Below, in pieces: positions 37,100-46,315 of a DNA stretch of 64,000 nucleotides. The stretch comes from Kiritimatiellia bacterium (GTDB lineage Bacteria > Verrucomicrobiota > Kiritimatiellia > RFP12 > UBA1067): the NCBI GenBank assembly GCA_016296065.1, contig JAEDKA010000001.1, positions 62,001 through 126,000 of the forward strand, given 5' to 3'. The notes below the pieces were generated by a model. It was not told the DNA's origin and ran no database searches. It saw only the letters and a list, made by a program, of their open reading frames with translations. A program made the translations under genes and the position numbers. The first letter of the stretch is position 1. The number at the start of each line of letters is the position of its first letter.

Positions 37100-39151
37100 A
37101 TGAACAAGATTGCCATTTCCGTTTCCGTCGCCGCGGCTGCGGCGCAGCTTCTCGCGGTTCCGTCCGACGCGCGACGCGACGAGTGCGAGGCCCGTGCGCG
37201 GGAAATCGTCGCGCAACAGACGGCGATGGACTGCGTCGCCTTCCTCGGGGGATGCCCTCCGGCGAGGCCGCAGTTCGGTATTCCGCGCTATTCGTTCTGG
37301 AACGAGGCGCTCCACGGCATCGCGAGGTGCGGACTCGCCACGGTCTTCCCGCAGACGATCGGCCGCGCGGCGACATTCGACACGGCGCTGGAGCGTGAGG
37401 TGGCGGATGCCATCGCGATAGAGGCGCGCGCGAAGTACAACCTCTTCCGCGCGAAGGAGCTCTTCGATCTCTACACGGGCCTCACGCTGTGGAGTCCTAA
37501 CGTCAACATGTTCCGCGACCCTCGCTGGGGCCGCGGACAGGAGACGTTCGGCGAGGACCCGTACCTCGCCGCGCGCATGGGCGTCGAGTTCGTGAAGGGG
37601 CTTCAGGGCGACGATCCCAACTTCCTGATGACCGCAGCCTGCGCGAAGCACTACGCCGTCCATTCAGGCCCAGAGGCGAAGCGTCACGGCTTCAACGTCA
37701 ACATCGACAAGCGCGACCTCTACGAGTACTACCTCCCCGCGTTCAAGGCGCTCGTCCAGGAGGCGAAGGTCGAGAGCGTGATGGGCGCGTACTCGGCGGT
37801 CAACGGCGTTCCGTGCTGCGCGAGCAAGTATCTTCTCAGGGACATCCTCCGCGACGAGTGGGGCTTTAGGGGGCACGTCGTGAGCGACGTCGGCGCGTGC
37901 ACCGACGTCTGGACGCAGCACAAGTACACAAAGGACGCGCTCTCCGCCGCGCTTGCGTGCATCGACGGCGGACTCGACCTCTGCAACGACGGCACGTACG
38001 GTCCGCTTCGCCCGGCCATCGAGCGCGGCGAGGTGAAGAAGGAAAGGCTTGAGCAGCCCGTCGTGAACCTCCTCACGACGCGGCTGCTGCTCGGGAACAT
38101 CGGCAACGCGAAGACGCCGTGGGACGGCCTCGGCGAGAAGGACATCGCGACGAAGGAGCACATAGACCTCGCGCTAAGGTGCGCGGAGAAGTCGTTCGTG
38201 CTCCTCAAGAACAACGGCGTCCTTCCGCTCGACCGCGCCAAGTGCCGCCGCATTCAGATGTGGGGCCGCTACAAGGACGAGACGGCGCTTCTCGGCAACT
38301 ACAACGGACAGCCCGGCGACCCGCTGTCGATCTACCGCGCCTTCCTGCGCGAGCTCGGCCCTGGCGCGCTCGTCGAGGAGGGACACGGCGGAGACGTGAC
38401 GCTCGCCTGCATCGGGCTCACGCCCGCAGACGAGGGCGAGGGCGGGGACCGCAAGCACATCAACCTCAAGGACGACCAGCTCAAGACGCTCAGGAAGGAC
38501 CGCAAGGAGCGTCCGAACCAGAAGATCGTCTCCATCGTGTTCGGCGGCAGCTGCGTCGACCTGCGCGAAGTCGCCGAGCTTTCGGACGCGGTGCTGTTCA
38601 TCTGGTATCCGGGCGAGCAGTGCGGCAAGGCGGTGTACAGGACGCTCTTCGGGATGAACAACCCGGGCGGACGTCTCCCCGTCACTTTCTACGCGGACAA
38701 CGCGAAGCTCCCCGACTTCGAGGACTACAAGCTCCCCGGACACACGTACCTCTACGGAGAGGAGAACGTGTTCTATCCGTTCGGCTACGGGCTCAGCTAC
38801 ACGACGTTCGGGTATGACGGACTCAAGGTCGCGAAGTCGAACGGCGGCGTCACGGCAACGGTCAAGGTCACGAACACCGGAAAGGTTGCGGGCGACGAAG
38901 TGGTGCAGCTATATGTCCGCTCGCCCAAGAATTCCGGCGACCGCCGCCGCCATCATCTCGAGGGCTTCAAGCGCGTGAGCCTCAAGCCTGGCGAGTCGAA
39001 GACTGTCTCGTTTACGCTCAAGCCCGAGCAGCTGATGCAGTTCGGCATGGACGGAAAGCAGTCGCTCGCGAAGGGCGAGTACGAGTTCTTCGTCGGCGGC
39101 GGACAGCCCGGCTTCACCGACGGCGTCCAGTCGGCCAGACTGAACTTCTGA
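37100..39151 (+). CDS. GH3 beta-glycosidase (tandem paralogue)
   Basis: This 683-residue GH3 has a signal peptide (VAAAAAQLLAV). It shows the same motifs as its neighbour: NEALHGIAR, KHYAVHSGPEAKRH and nucleophile Asp263 in VVSDVGACTD, then FGYGLSYTTFGYDG. It ends with the FVGGGQPG segment common to the 34900, 53609 and 58959 genes. It lacks the linker insertion of the upstream copy. A GAGCTTCTG stretch precedes the ATG, so the ribosome site is weak. The differences around the active-site loops suggest that the four short GH3 enzymes recognise different linkages or aglycones. Confidence 0.92.
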   Translation: MNKIAISVSVAAAAAQLLAVPSDARRDECEARAREIVAQQTAMDCVAFLGGCPPARPQFGIPRYSFWNEALHGIARCGLATVFPQTIGRAATFDTALEREVADAIAIEARAKYNLFRAKELFDLYTGLTLWSPNVNMFRDPRWGRGQETFGEDPYLAARMGVEFVKGLQGDDPNFLMTAACAKHYAVHSGPEAKRHGFNVNIDKRDLYEYYLPAFKALVQEAKVESVMGAYSAVNGVPCCASKYLLRDILRDEWGFRGHVVSDVGACTDVWTQHKYTKDALSAALACIDGGLDLCNDGTYGPLRPAIERGEVKKERLEQPVVNLLTTRLLLGNIGNAKTPWDGLGEKDIATKEHIDLALRCAEKSFVLLKNNGVLPLDRAKCRRIQMWGRYKDETALLGNYNGQPGDPLSIYRAFLRELGPGALVEEGHGGDVTLACIGLTPADEGEGGDRKHINLKDDQLKTLRKDRKERPNQKIVSIVFGGSCVDLREVAELSDAVLFIWYPGEQCGKAVYRTLFGMNNPGGRLPVTFYADNAKLPDFEDYKLPGHTYLYGEENVFYPFGYGLSYTTFGYDGLKVAKSNGGVTATVKVTNTGKVAGDEVVQLYVRSPKNSGDRRRHHLEGFKRVSLKPGESKTVSFTLKPEQLMQFGMDGKQSLAKGEYEFFVGGGQPGFTDGVQSARLNF

Positions 39152-39164
39152 TTATGTCGTTGAC

Positions 39165-41930
39165 ATGGAAGTCCAGTGCCGTAAGTTCAGGTTTCTCCAT
39201 TGGCATGTGGCTCTCGCCCTATTGCCGTTCCTGCTACCAGCGGCAGTGGCCGCCACTGCCGAGCCGCGGATTCAGGCTCGCGTGGCAGTTCCGTCGGCGG
39301 GAATGGCGTCTGACGACCTGATCGTCTACACGGCCGACGCATGCGAATTCGGCGCGGACCGGACGGGCGCAAAGGACTCGACGGAGGCGATAAAGTCCGC
39401 GATAAAGGCCTGCCACGAGGCGCAGGGCGGCACGGTGTTCCTTCCGGCGGGACGCTACCGCGTGGAGGGGACGCTGGAGCTTCCCGATGGCGTAACGCTC
39501 CGCGGCGAGTGGATGCGCCCCGACAAGGGCGGCGCGGGGAAGGGCACGATCCTCATGGCGTATTCGGGGCGCGGAACGGAGAAGCCGGACGACGGCGCGT
39601 TCATAACGGTGCGCGGTGCGACGACGCTGCGCGACCTGTCGATATGGTATCCTGAGCAGAAGGCCGACGCGCCGGTACCGTATCCCGCGACGATCCGCGG
39701 ACGCGGACATTCCACGGTCTACAACATTACGCTCTACAATTCCTGGACGGGCTTCTGGAACAACAACTGCTCGTCCATGCTCGTCAGGCGGCTCTACGGA
39801 ACGGCGCTGAAGCTCGGCGTGCATGGCGCGTACGCATACGACGTACCGCGAATCGAACACGTTTCGCTTTCGCCGAAGTACTGGTCCGAAAGCGGGCTCC
39901 CCGGCGCGCCGAAGGGCACGACGCTAGCAAATCTGAAGACGTACCTGCAGAAGAACCTCGTCGGAATCATGTGCGGTGAGCAGGACTGGGGTTACTGGTG
40001 GGATATCGACATAGACTGGTGCCAGAAGGGCCTGCTCATAACCGCAGTCCCGTCCGACGATGGAAAGCTCCTCAACACCGGCAACGTTGCGGCTGGAAAT
40101 GTGCGGATACGCAATGCGGGAGTCGGCGTGTTTCTCGAGAACCCTGGATATCCCTGCTTTATGCTCACCGGAAGCGACGTGTCGGCGCGGGTGTGTCCGA
40201 TTTACTTCGGGGCGAAGCCCGATTATTCCGAGGCGATTGCGCGCGGCGTAAAGCCGTGGTACCAGTCCGATACCTCGCTTGTCGTCTCGGACACTGTTCT
40301 CAGGGGCGGAAAGTACTCCGTCGGCTCCGCGAAGATCGGACCCTACGCAATCAGCCTGAAGGACTGCACTTTCACTGGTTACGCGAATGCAGCAGTGAGG
40401 TCTGCGGCCGGAAACATCGTCGTCGCGCGCTGCCGCTTCGACGAGCAAAAGGCCGCGGCCTACGAGATGGGCGAGAAGGTCGATCAGCTTGTGCTTTCTG
40501 GGAATTCCTACAAGGGGCCGTCCGCCGTCGGCGGATGGGAGGCGGACGATCCGCGCATAATCCGCGACGAGCCGTCGAAGGCCGTCCCCGCCGCTATTAA
40601 GTACGCCTTCGACCACACGCCGCACGGGAAGCCCGCTTCGTCGAAGATATGGGACGTCACCGATTTCGGTGCGGCGCGCGGAACTTTCAGGGAACTTCCG
40701 AAGGAGGACTCCACCGCGGCGTTCCAGAAGGCGCTCGACGCGGCTGGCGCGGCGAAGGGCGGCACGGTGTATGTTCCGTCCGGATCGTACAAGCTCTTCG
40801 GCGGCGTGAAGGTTCCGCCTGGCGTGGAGCTGCGCGGATCCTTCGAAGGCGCGCACTACGGAAACGCGACGATGCGCGGAACGATGCTCTGGGCGATAGG
40901 CGGGAAGGACAAGCCGGACGACGCACCGCTCGTGACGCTATCGCGCGGCTCGGGTGTGAGGGGAATCACCGTGTACTATCCGCACCAGGGATGGAGTGAC
41001 CTGCCCGAAGTCGAGGACCGCATCCGCGTCAAGAAGTATCCGCCCACCGTCCGCGCCGCCGCGCAGTCGTGGATTCGCGACTGCACGTTCATCGGCTCGT
41101 GGACCGCGATCGACGCGATGACGGCGAAGTGCGACGGAATCGAAATCGCGGACGTGACGGGCGCGGCGCTCGGAACGACGCTCGAGATCGGACACGGCAC
41201 GACGGGCGGAACGGTCCGCGACCTGCACTTCAACTTCTCCGGCTGGGGGCACCAGGGCGGATTCCCCAACCACCCCGGCAACAAGACCGAGGGCGAGCGG
41301 CTCTGCGACTTCTCGTCGCGCGTCACGCGCGGAATAGTCCTGGGCGACGTGAAGAAGTGCGACTTCTTCTCCTGCTTCAACATCAACGTTGCCGAGCAGC
41401 TCGTCCTGGAACGCGACCGGTACACTGGCGGATCGTTCCGCGGCAAGATGTGGGGCGTCGCGTTCGACGCTGCGCGGGACGGCGTAATAGGACGCGCGGG
41501 AAGCGACGCGGTGATAGGGCTCGTCGCGTCGATGGGCGTCTTCTTCCGCCAGGGCGGAGGACATTATGCCGTGACGGAGCCGGGCTTTCGCGGGCGCATA
41601 GTGTTCGACGTGGCGGACGTGTGGTCTCCGGCGTCGAAGATCGCCGATGTCCGCGGCGGATCGGTTGCGTTCAATCAGCTCATATCGTGGTGCTGCTACG
41701 AGGCGTCCGCGGAGAAGGGCGGCGATCTTTCCGTTTTTGCGAGTGCGTTCGTCGGCGACCATATGCGTCTTGACAACAAGCTTCCCTGCATGCGATTCGG
41801 CCTGGGCTCGAAAGGCTCCGCCGCGGCAAACGTCGAGTGCCGGAAGATTCTCACGATAGAATCTGATCCGTCGGCCGACGTCAAAATCGGCATCAACGGA
41901 ATCATGAAACAGGCAACCGCAGAAAGATAA
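39165..41930 (+). CDS. Double beta-helix GH55-like protein, paralogue of the 27691 gene
   Basis: The 921-residue protein has an N-terminal hydrophobic signal (ALALLPFLLPAAVAATA) and two pectate-lyase-3-type beta-helix modules. The first starts near residue 60 (EFGADRTGAKDST) and the second near 497 (DVTDFGAARGTFRELP). Long stretches match the protein at 27691, including SWTGFWNNNCSSML, GEQDWGYWWDID and IGHGTTGGTVRDLHFNF. It lies 13 bp after a GH3, as its paralogue does. GH55 exo-beta-1,3-glucanase is the best structural analogy, not proven. It is the last gene before a 308-bp non-coding inverted-repeat region. Confidence 0.75.
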   Translation: MEVQCRKFRFLHWHVALALLPFLLPAAVAATAEPRIQARVAVPSAGMASDDLIVYTADACEFGADRTGAKDSTEAIKSAIKACHEAQGGTVFLPAGRYRVEGTLELPDGVTLRGEWMRPDKGGAGKGTILMAYSGRGTEKPDDGAFITVRGATTLRDLSIWYPEQKADAPVPYPATIRGRGHSTVYNITLYNSWTGFWNNNCSSMLVRRLYGTALKLGVHGAYAYDVPRIEHVSLSPKYWSESGLPGAPKGTTLANLKTYLQKNLVGIMCGEQDWGYWWDIDIDWCQKGLLITAVPSDDGKLLNTGNVAAGNVRIRNAGVGVFLENPGYPCFMLTGSDVSARVCPIYFGAKPDYSEAIARGVKPWYQSDTSLVVSDTVLRGGKYSVGSAKIGPYAISLKDCTFTGYANAAVRSAAGNIVVARCRFDEQKAAAYEMGEKVDQLVLSGNSYKGPSAVGGWEADDPRIIRDEPSKAVPAAIKYAFDHTPHGKPASSKIWDVTDFGAARGTFRELPKEDSTAAFQKALDAAGAAKGGTVYVPSGSYKLFGGVKVPPGVELRGSFEGAHYGNATMRGTMLWAIGGKDKPDDAPLVTLSRGSGVRGITVYYPHQGWSDLPEVEDRIRVKKYPPTVRAAAQSWIRDCTFIGSWTAIDAMTAKCDGIEIADVTGAALGTTLEIGHGTTGGTVRDLHFNFSGWGHQGGFPNHPGNKTEGERLCDFSSRVTRGIVLGDVKKCDFFSCFNINVAEQLVLERDRYTGGSFRGKMWGVAFDAARDGVIGRAGSDAVIGLVASMGVFFRQGGGHYAVTEPGFRGRIVFDVADVWSPASKIADVRGGSVAFNQLISWCCYEASAEKGGDLSVFASAFVGDHMRLDNKLPCMRFGLGSKGSAAANVECRKILTIESDPSADVKIGINGIMKQATAER

Positions 41931-41979
41931 GGTTCTTCAAAGAATTTAGTGGAACAGCATGACTCTACGAAATATAGAC

Positions 41980-42182
41980 TCCGAGCGTTTGGGCTCCCGC
42001 TACCGCTCCGCAGCTTCGCACCACTCAACGATTGTATATGTGCCAGGGTAAGCATTTTGGGATGCGACTGCGTCGCATAAATCGGCCGAAGGCCGCTCTA
42101 AACACTGAAAAACTGCGACACCTGATTGTGGTTGAAAAGCGCGAAGCAGTGAAGCGGTAGCGTGAACCCTAACCGTCGGAGT
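41980..42182. repeat. MITE-like inverted-repeat element
   Basis: The 308-bp gap 41931-42238 contains an imperfect inverted repeat. The left arm ACTCCGAGCGTTTGGG then CGCTACCGCTCCGCAGCTTCGC (about 41979-42031) matches the reverse complement of the right arm ending at about 42182. The core 22-mer pair agrees at 18 positions. The interior about 95 bp has two short palindromes (TGCGACTGCGTCGCA and CGGCCGAAGGCCG) and no coding potential. This looks like a short non-autonomous mobile element or a large structured repeat. No clear target-site duplication is seen. Confidence 0.6.
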
Positions 42183-42187
42183 TATTC

Positions 42188-42238
42188 TATAATACACCAC
42201 TAATAACTACGAAGAGCCAAAGATAAGGAGATACAGTT
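42188..42238 (+). promoter_or_regulatory. Possible box-less promoter for the GH63-like gene
   Basis: TATAAT at 42188-42193 lies just outside the right arm of the inverted repeat. The predicted +1 would be near 42200, and AAGGAG at 42225-42230 precedes ATG 42239. There are no TGCG/TTCACG boxes and no good -35, so this gene may instead be read from upstream. Confidence 0.4.
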
Positions 42239-44128
42239 ATGCACATCAGCACCGGAAAACCGGCATTTGTTCTCGCGCTTGCCATCGCCCTGACGCTTGC
42301 CGGAACGGCTGAGGCGACGCGTCTCGGCGAGATACGTACGAATCAGTACCGCGACCTCCAGGCGCGCATCTGCCGCGGATGGAACACGTGGTACAACAAC
42401 AGCATGACGGCGCACACTTTTCTCCCAGACGGCTTCACGGTCAACTTCGGCGTCTCGCTGCACAACGGAAAGGAATACCGCCGCGAGTTTCTCAAGAACG
42501 GAAGATCAAGGACAGGCGTCATTCCGGGGCTGAGGTCCGATGACGGACGCTACACGAGCGTCGAGATAGTCCAGAACCAGTTCGCCCTCACGCTCGAGAC
42601 TGCGGCTGACGGAGAAGACCTCGTCGCGCTTGTGACGCCTTCGAACAAATGCGGGCATCTCGTCATAGCGGACGTATTCTATCCGTGGGAGCGCGACGGG
42701 ACCGTCGGACGCGCGGGCGATCAGCTCTTCGGGACGCGCGGCGGGCGCAGGTTCACCGTCTCGACGACGGCGGCTCCTGCGAAGATGCCGTACATGCCGT
42801 CCGGCTCTCCGCGGCTCGCCGTGCGGCTCCAGGGGAAGATCGGCTTCTATACCGGCAGGGCGCGCACGCTCGAGGAGATCGAGAAGCTCATCGGCGAGCG
42901 CCGCGCCGAACAGGAGAAGCGCGTCGCGTCGTGGGGCGAGCATGCCGATTCGTTCCAGGGCATGCAGACGATCCTCGCGTGGAACACAATCTACGACGCG
43001 CCCAACGGAAGGGCGATCGCTCCGGTGAGCCGGAACTGGAACTACAACTGGGAGGGATGGGTCCTTTTCGACTGGGACACCTACTTCGCGGCATGGATGC
43101 TCTCGTCGTTCAACCGCGACCTCGCCTTCGCAAACGCCGTCGAGATCACGAAGAGTGTGACGGGAGAGGGGTTCGTCCCCAACTACAAGTCCGCAACCCA
43201 TGCTTCCGTCGACCGCTCGCAGCCTCCCGTTGGCAGCCGGACGATTCTCGAAATTTACAGGCGGTATCCCGAACGTTGGTTCCTCGAGGAGACGTATGAC
43301 GAACTTGTCGCCTGGAACCGCTGGTGGCCTAAAGCCCGCACGTGCGGCGACGGGTTCCTCGCGTGGGGCACGCACAGCTGGAACAAAGACGGCACGCGGC
43401 GAGTCGGCGGACTGCAGCTTGCGAAGTACGAGTCCGGACTAGACAACTCCCCCATGTTCGACGAGGCGAAGATGATGCCCGATACGTGCACGATGGACCA
43501 GGCGGACGTCGGGCTGATGGCGATGTATGTGATGGACTGCAAATGCCTGGCCGAAATCGCCGGCATCCTCGACAGGCGCGCCGACCGCGAGGAGCTTCTC
43601 GCACGGGCGAAGGAGTATGACGAGAGACTTAAGACGATGTGGGACGAGAAGACCGGCATCTACCGCAACTTCAGGGTCGGGTCAAGGCAGTTCCTCGACG
43701 TCCTCTCTCCGTGCAACTTCTACGCGCTGCTATCCGGAACGGCGACGAATGAGCAGGCCGACCGCATGATAAACGAGCACTATTTCAATCCGGAGGAGTT
43801 CTACGGCGAGTTCGTGATGCCTGCGAGCGCGCGCAATGCGAGGGGCTTCAAGGACAACAACTACTGGCGCGGACGCATCTGGGCACCGCTGAACTTCCTT
43901 GTCTACATCGGCATGAAGGACTACAGGACGCCGACGGTTGACAAGGCTCGCGCAGACCTCGTGGAGCGCTCGCGCAATTTGCTGATGAAGAATTGGAAGG
44001 AAAACGGCGGGATATACGAGAACTACAATTCCGTGACCGGTGCGGGCGGAGACGCAGGCGCGTCGGACGCCTTCTACCACTGGGGTGCGCTTCTCACCTT
44101 CATCGGAATCCTCGACAGCGGCAGGTAG
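42239..44128 (+). CDS. GH63-like (alpha/alpha)6-barrel glycosidase, exported
   Basis: The 629-residue protein has a signal peptide (LALAIALTLAGTAEA), an N-terminal beta-sandwich (about 30-230) and an (alpha/alpha)6 barrel. The FDWDTYFAA block contains Asp280, the KYESGLDNSP block Glu398 and Asp402, and DNNYWRGRIWAPLNFLVY lies near the C-terminus. All three recall GH63/MGH1-like enzymes, which include processing alpha-glucosidases and mannosylglycerate hydrolases. GH37 trehalase shares the fold but is less similar. It is the only enzyme gene downstream of a long intergenic gap that lacks the tandem-box promoter. Confidence is good for the fold and modest for the family number. Confidence 0.78.
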   Translation: MHISTGKPAFVLALAIALTLAGTAEATRLGEIRTNQYRDLQARICRGWNTWYNNSMTAHTFLPDGFTVNFGVSLHNGKEYRREFLKNGRSRTGVIPGLRSDDGRYTSVEIVQNQFALTLETAADGEDLVALVTPSNKCGHLVIADVFYPWERDGTVGRAGDQLFGTRGGRRFTVSTTAAPAKMPYMPSGSPRLAVRLQGKIGFYTGRARTLEEIEKLIGERRAEQEKRVASWGEHADSFQGMQTILAWNTIYDAPNGRAIAPVSRNWNYNWEGWVLFDWDTYFAAWMLSSFNRDLAFANAVEITKSVTGEGFVPNYKSATHASVDRSQPPVGSRTILEIYRRYPERWFLEETYDELVAWNRWWPKARTCGDGFLAWGTHSWNKDGTRRVGGLQLAKYESGLDNSPMFDEAKMMPDTCTMDQADVGLMAMYVMDCKCLAEIAGILDRRADREELLARAKEYDERLKTMWDEKTGIYRNFRVGSRQFLDVLSPCNFYALLSGTATNEQADRMINEHYFNPEEFYGEFVMPASARNARGFKDNNYWRGRIWAPLNFLVYIGMKDYRTPTVDKARADLVERSRNLLMKNWKENGGIYENYNSVTGAGGDAGASDAFYHWGALLTFIGILDSGR

Positions 44129-44150
44129 TCCCTGCCCGGACGGCACTCGT

Positions 44151-44247
44151 GGTCCGTCGCGGAGCGACGGACCCCCTGAGCGCGGCTTCTTCGTGCGTTT
44201 TGCCCAGGGGATTCCGTCGCTCCGCGACGGAACATTGCCGAGGCAAT
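44151..44247. repeat. Cluster of three short palindromes (REP-like / terminator)
   Basis: GGTCCGTCGC-GGA-GCGACGGACC at 44151-44173 and TTCCGTCGC-TCC-GCGACGGAA at 44212-44232 share the stem CCGTCGC but have complementary loops. A third palindrome ATTGCC-GA-GGCAAT follows at 44234-44247. They lie between the stop of the GH63-like gene and the next promoter and could act as a terminator or a REP-type repeat. Confidence 0.5.
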
Positions 44248-44265
44248 TGACATCCATCAGACCAT

Positions 44266-44352
44266 TGCGCATTTTTCACGAAAATTTTTGCGCTGTCGTC
44301 ACTTGTTGCAACGGTAAAATATGATATAATAGCAACAAACAAAGGAGGTTCT
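44266..44352 (+). promoter_or_regulatory. Tandem-box promoter, copy 7
   Basis: The distal box TGCGCATTTTTCACG lies at 44266-44280, the proximal box TGCGCTGTCGTCACT at 44289-44303, and TATAAT at 44325-44330 after 21 bp. The predicted +1 near 44337 gives a 16-nt leader with AAAGGAGG before ATG 44353. The region is nearly the same as copy 8. Confidence 0.83.
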
Positions 44353-46260
44353 ATGGTCATGAAGTCGTTGCATCGCATGGCTGCTAAGTCGCTGTGGTTT
44401 GTGTTGGCGTTCGCCGCTGTGTCGGCGCTTGCCGACGACATGCCGGCGAACTACACGCGGCTCGACTGGATCGAGTCGGACGCCACGAATCAGCAGTGGA
44501 TCGACTCTGGGTACAGTCCTAATACGGCCACAATAATCAACGTTTCATTACTTGCGCGAAGCCCGAAGGACGCATGGGCAGTGTTTTTTGGTGTGATCGA
44601 AGGATCAACCTCTGCAACATCGGTGAGATTTCGCTACGACGGCAATTCCCATCTTCAGGGACTGTTTGGTAACTCAAACGCATCTGAAGGACAAATTGAC
44701 TCCGTTAAAGACGGCGAATATCAGATTGAATTGAAGTCCGGCTGTTTTAACATTACTCGTGCTGGATCGGATCCGGTATCGAAACAACTAACTTCCGGCA
44801 CAACCATCGTAAATGCGCCGATGTACATTTTCTGCCAGAACGAATATACGAGCGCTACGGGCAAATCGGCGCCGAGCCGCTATCAGCCCATGCGTCTTTA
44901 TTCAATGGCGATAAGAGAAGGTGACACGCCGAAGCGCGACTTCATCCCCTGCATGGACGACAAAGGTATCTGCGGTCTGTGGGATAATGTAGAAGGGAAG
45001 TTTTACACGAACAAGGGCACTGGAGCAGGATTTACGGGAGGGGTCACTGTCGCGGCGGGGGCGACTCTTGCAATCCCCGCAAGCAAGAATATTCTTACAG
45101 AATCCGAGATCGACGCCATGACGAGCAAAATTGCGCGCTTCGACCCGGACTGCGAAGCTGACATAGATTTCAACAACGATAAAACGATGGTTCATGCTGT
45201 GTTTGATCACGGCAAGATGGCAGTGGACGGGACCCCGTATATTCACGCAACTTACGCAATCGGAGGTGATCGCCGTCCTACCTATTCTCGCCAGGCGAGA
45301 GGCTACGGTCCAGTCCGTGGTTGGATGGATCTTCATGCTGATTCGGATTCCGGCACAAAGAAAGGCAATAATCTTCGCGTCAAGACAGACCACTCTTTGA
45401 AACATGGCAATGATTCTGGTAGTGTTCCTCTTGGCGTCAAGACCGCATTTATAGTTATGGACAGCAGCTACGGCGGAGGTCTTCCAATTATCGACGCAAT
45501 AAATCCAGGAAACATTGTAAAGGCGCGTACATATAGTGACTTTACGTCTCCGATCTGGGGTAGCGGAACCTCGTCTATCCTCACAGGCGGAGAGACGAGA
45601 CTCAACGGCATTGCAGTTAGCGGCACGACAACTGGTTTCACAGGCGCGCCGGAGCTTTTCTCTTTTACAACCGATGGCCATGAATTCAATGCCGCTTTCT
45701 TCGGTTATTACAACGCCGGTGGTGATCAGGCCTACGAAGTCCTAGGCGAGATCGTTCTGTTCAGCGAAGTGCTTGATGCTGATACGCGCGGCGGTGTCGA
45801 GGCGTATCTTATGAAGAAGTGGCTTGGCACGCTGCCGCCAGGATATGCGGACTGGACGGGCGCGACTGTAAGCGGCGCAGGAACAGTGACTGCCGCAGAA
45901 CCGAAAGGGCTGCCGCAGTTTGACAACTTCACTGGAACGCTCGAGTTTTCGCAGGAGTCCCTTGATTTCACGATCGACTGCGTCAACGGAACTGTCGCCG
46001 AGGCGTTCGACATCGGCAGTGCGACGCTGAAACTTGCGGATGAAGGTGTTTTCAATCTTTCCTTCAAGGACGGCATCGTTCAGCCGGGGACATACATACT
46101 CGGCTCATTCGGAACGGTTGACGGAGCCGGGGTGTCTTGCTGGGCAGTGACGCCGGAGTATACGGCAGATGACAGGTACAGGATAAAGGTCGTTGCCACT
46201 ACCGATGCCGAACTCGTCGCGAAAGTTATGCCCTTCGGCATGCTGTTCATCGTGCGGTGA
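44353..46260 (+). CDS. LamG-like (concanavalin-fold) secreted surface protein
   Basis: The 635-residue protein has a signal peptide (LWFVLAFAAVSALA). A lectin-like domain (about 25-240) opens YTRLDWIESDATNQQWIDSGY, a pattern seen in bacterial LamG-like surface proteins. A second region (about 250-490) ends GEIVLFSEVLDADTRGGVEAY, the typical last strands and helix of a LamG domain. The C-terminal domain (from about 498, YADWTG) runs to the tail PFGMLFIVR. The start has a strong AAAGGAGG; ATG 44359 is a possible alternative. Codon use in the middle is visibly more AT-rich than in its neighbours, which may mean transfer or relaxed selection. Glycan binding at the cell surface is inferred. Confidence 0.75.
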   Translation: MVMKSLHRMAAKSLWFVLAFAAVSALADDMPANYTRLDWIESDATNQQWIDSGYSPNTATIINVSLLARSPKDAWAVFFGVIEGSTSATSVRFRYDGNSHLQGLFGNSNASEGQIDSVKDGEYQIELKSGCFNITRAGSDPVSKQLTSGTTIVNAPMYIFCQNEYTSATGKSAPSRYQPMRLYSMAIREGDTPKRDFIPCMDDKGICGLWDNVEGKFYTNKGTGAGFTGGVTVAAGATLAIPASKNILTESEIDAMTSKIARFDPDCEADIDFNNDKTMVHAVFDHGKMAVDGTPYIHATYAIGGDRRPTYSRQARGYGPVRGWMDLHADSDSGTKKGNNLRVKTDHSLKHGNDSGSVPLGVKTAFIVMDSSYGGGLPIIDAINPGNIVKARTYSDFTSPIWGSGTSSILTGGETRLNGIAVSGTTTGFTGAPELFSFTTDGHEFNAAFFGYYNAGGDQAYEVLGEIVLFSEVLDADTRGGVEAYLMKKWLGTLPPGYADWTGATVSGAGTVTAAEPKGLPQFDNFTGTLEFSQESLDFTIDCVNGTVAEAFDIGSATLKLADEGVFNLSFKDGIVQPGTYILGSFGTVDGAGVSCWAVTPEYTADDRYRIKVVATTDAELVAKVMPFGMLFIVR

Positions 46261-46315
46261 GGCATGGGATAAACCTGTCGCTGATTCCCGGGTGAGTTGG
46301 CGTGCAACGCGGTAT

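Noticed and set aside
41979..42182. Integron attC site
   Set aside because: GTT-like and AAC-like ends are present but in the wrong orientation for RYYYAAC...GTTRRRY, and there is no integrase or cassette structure.
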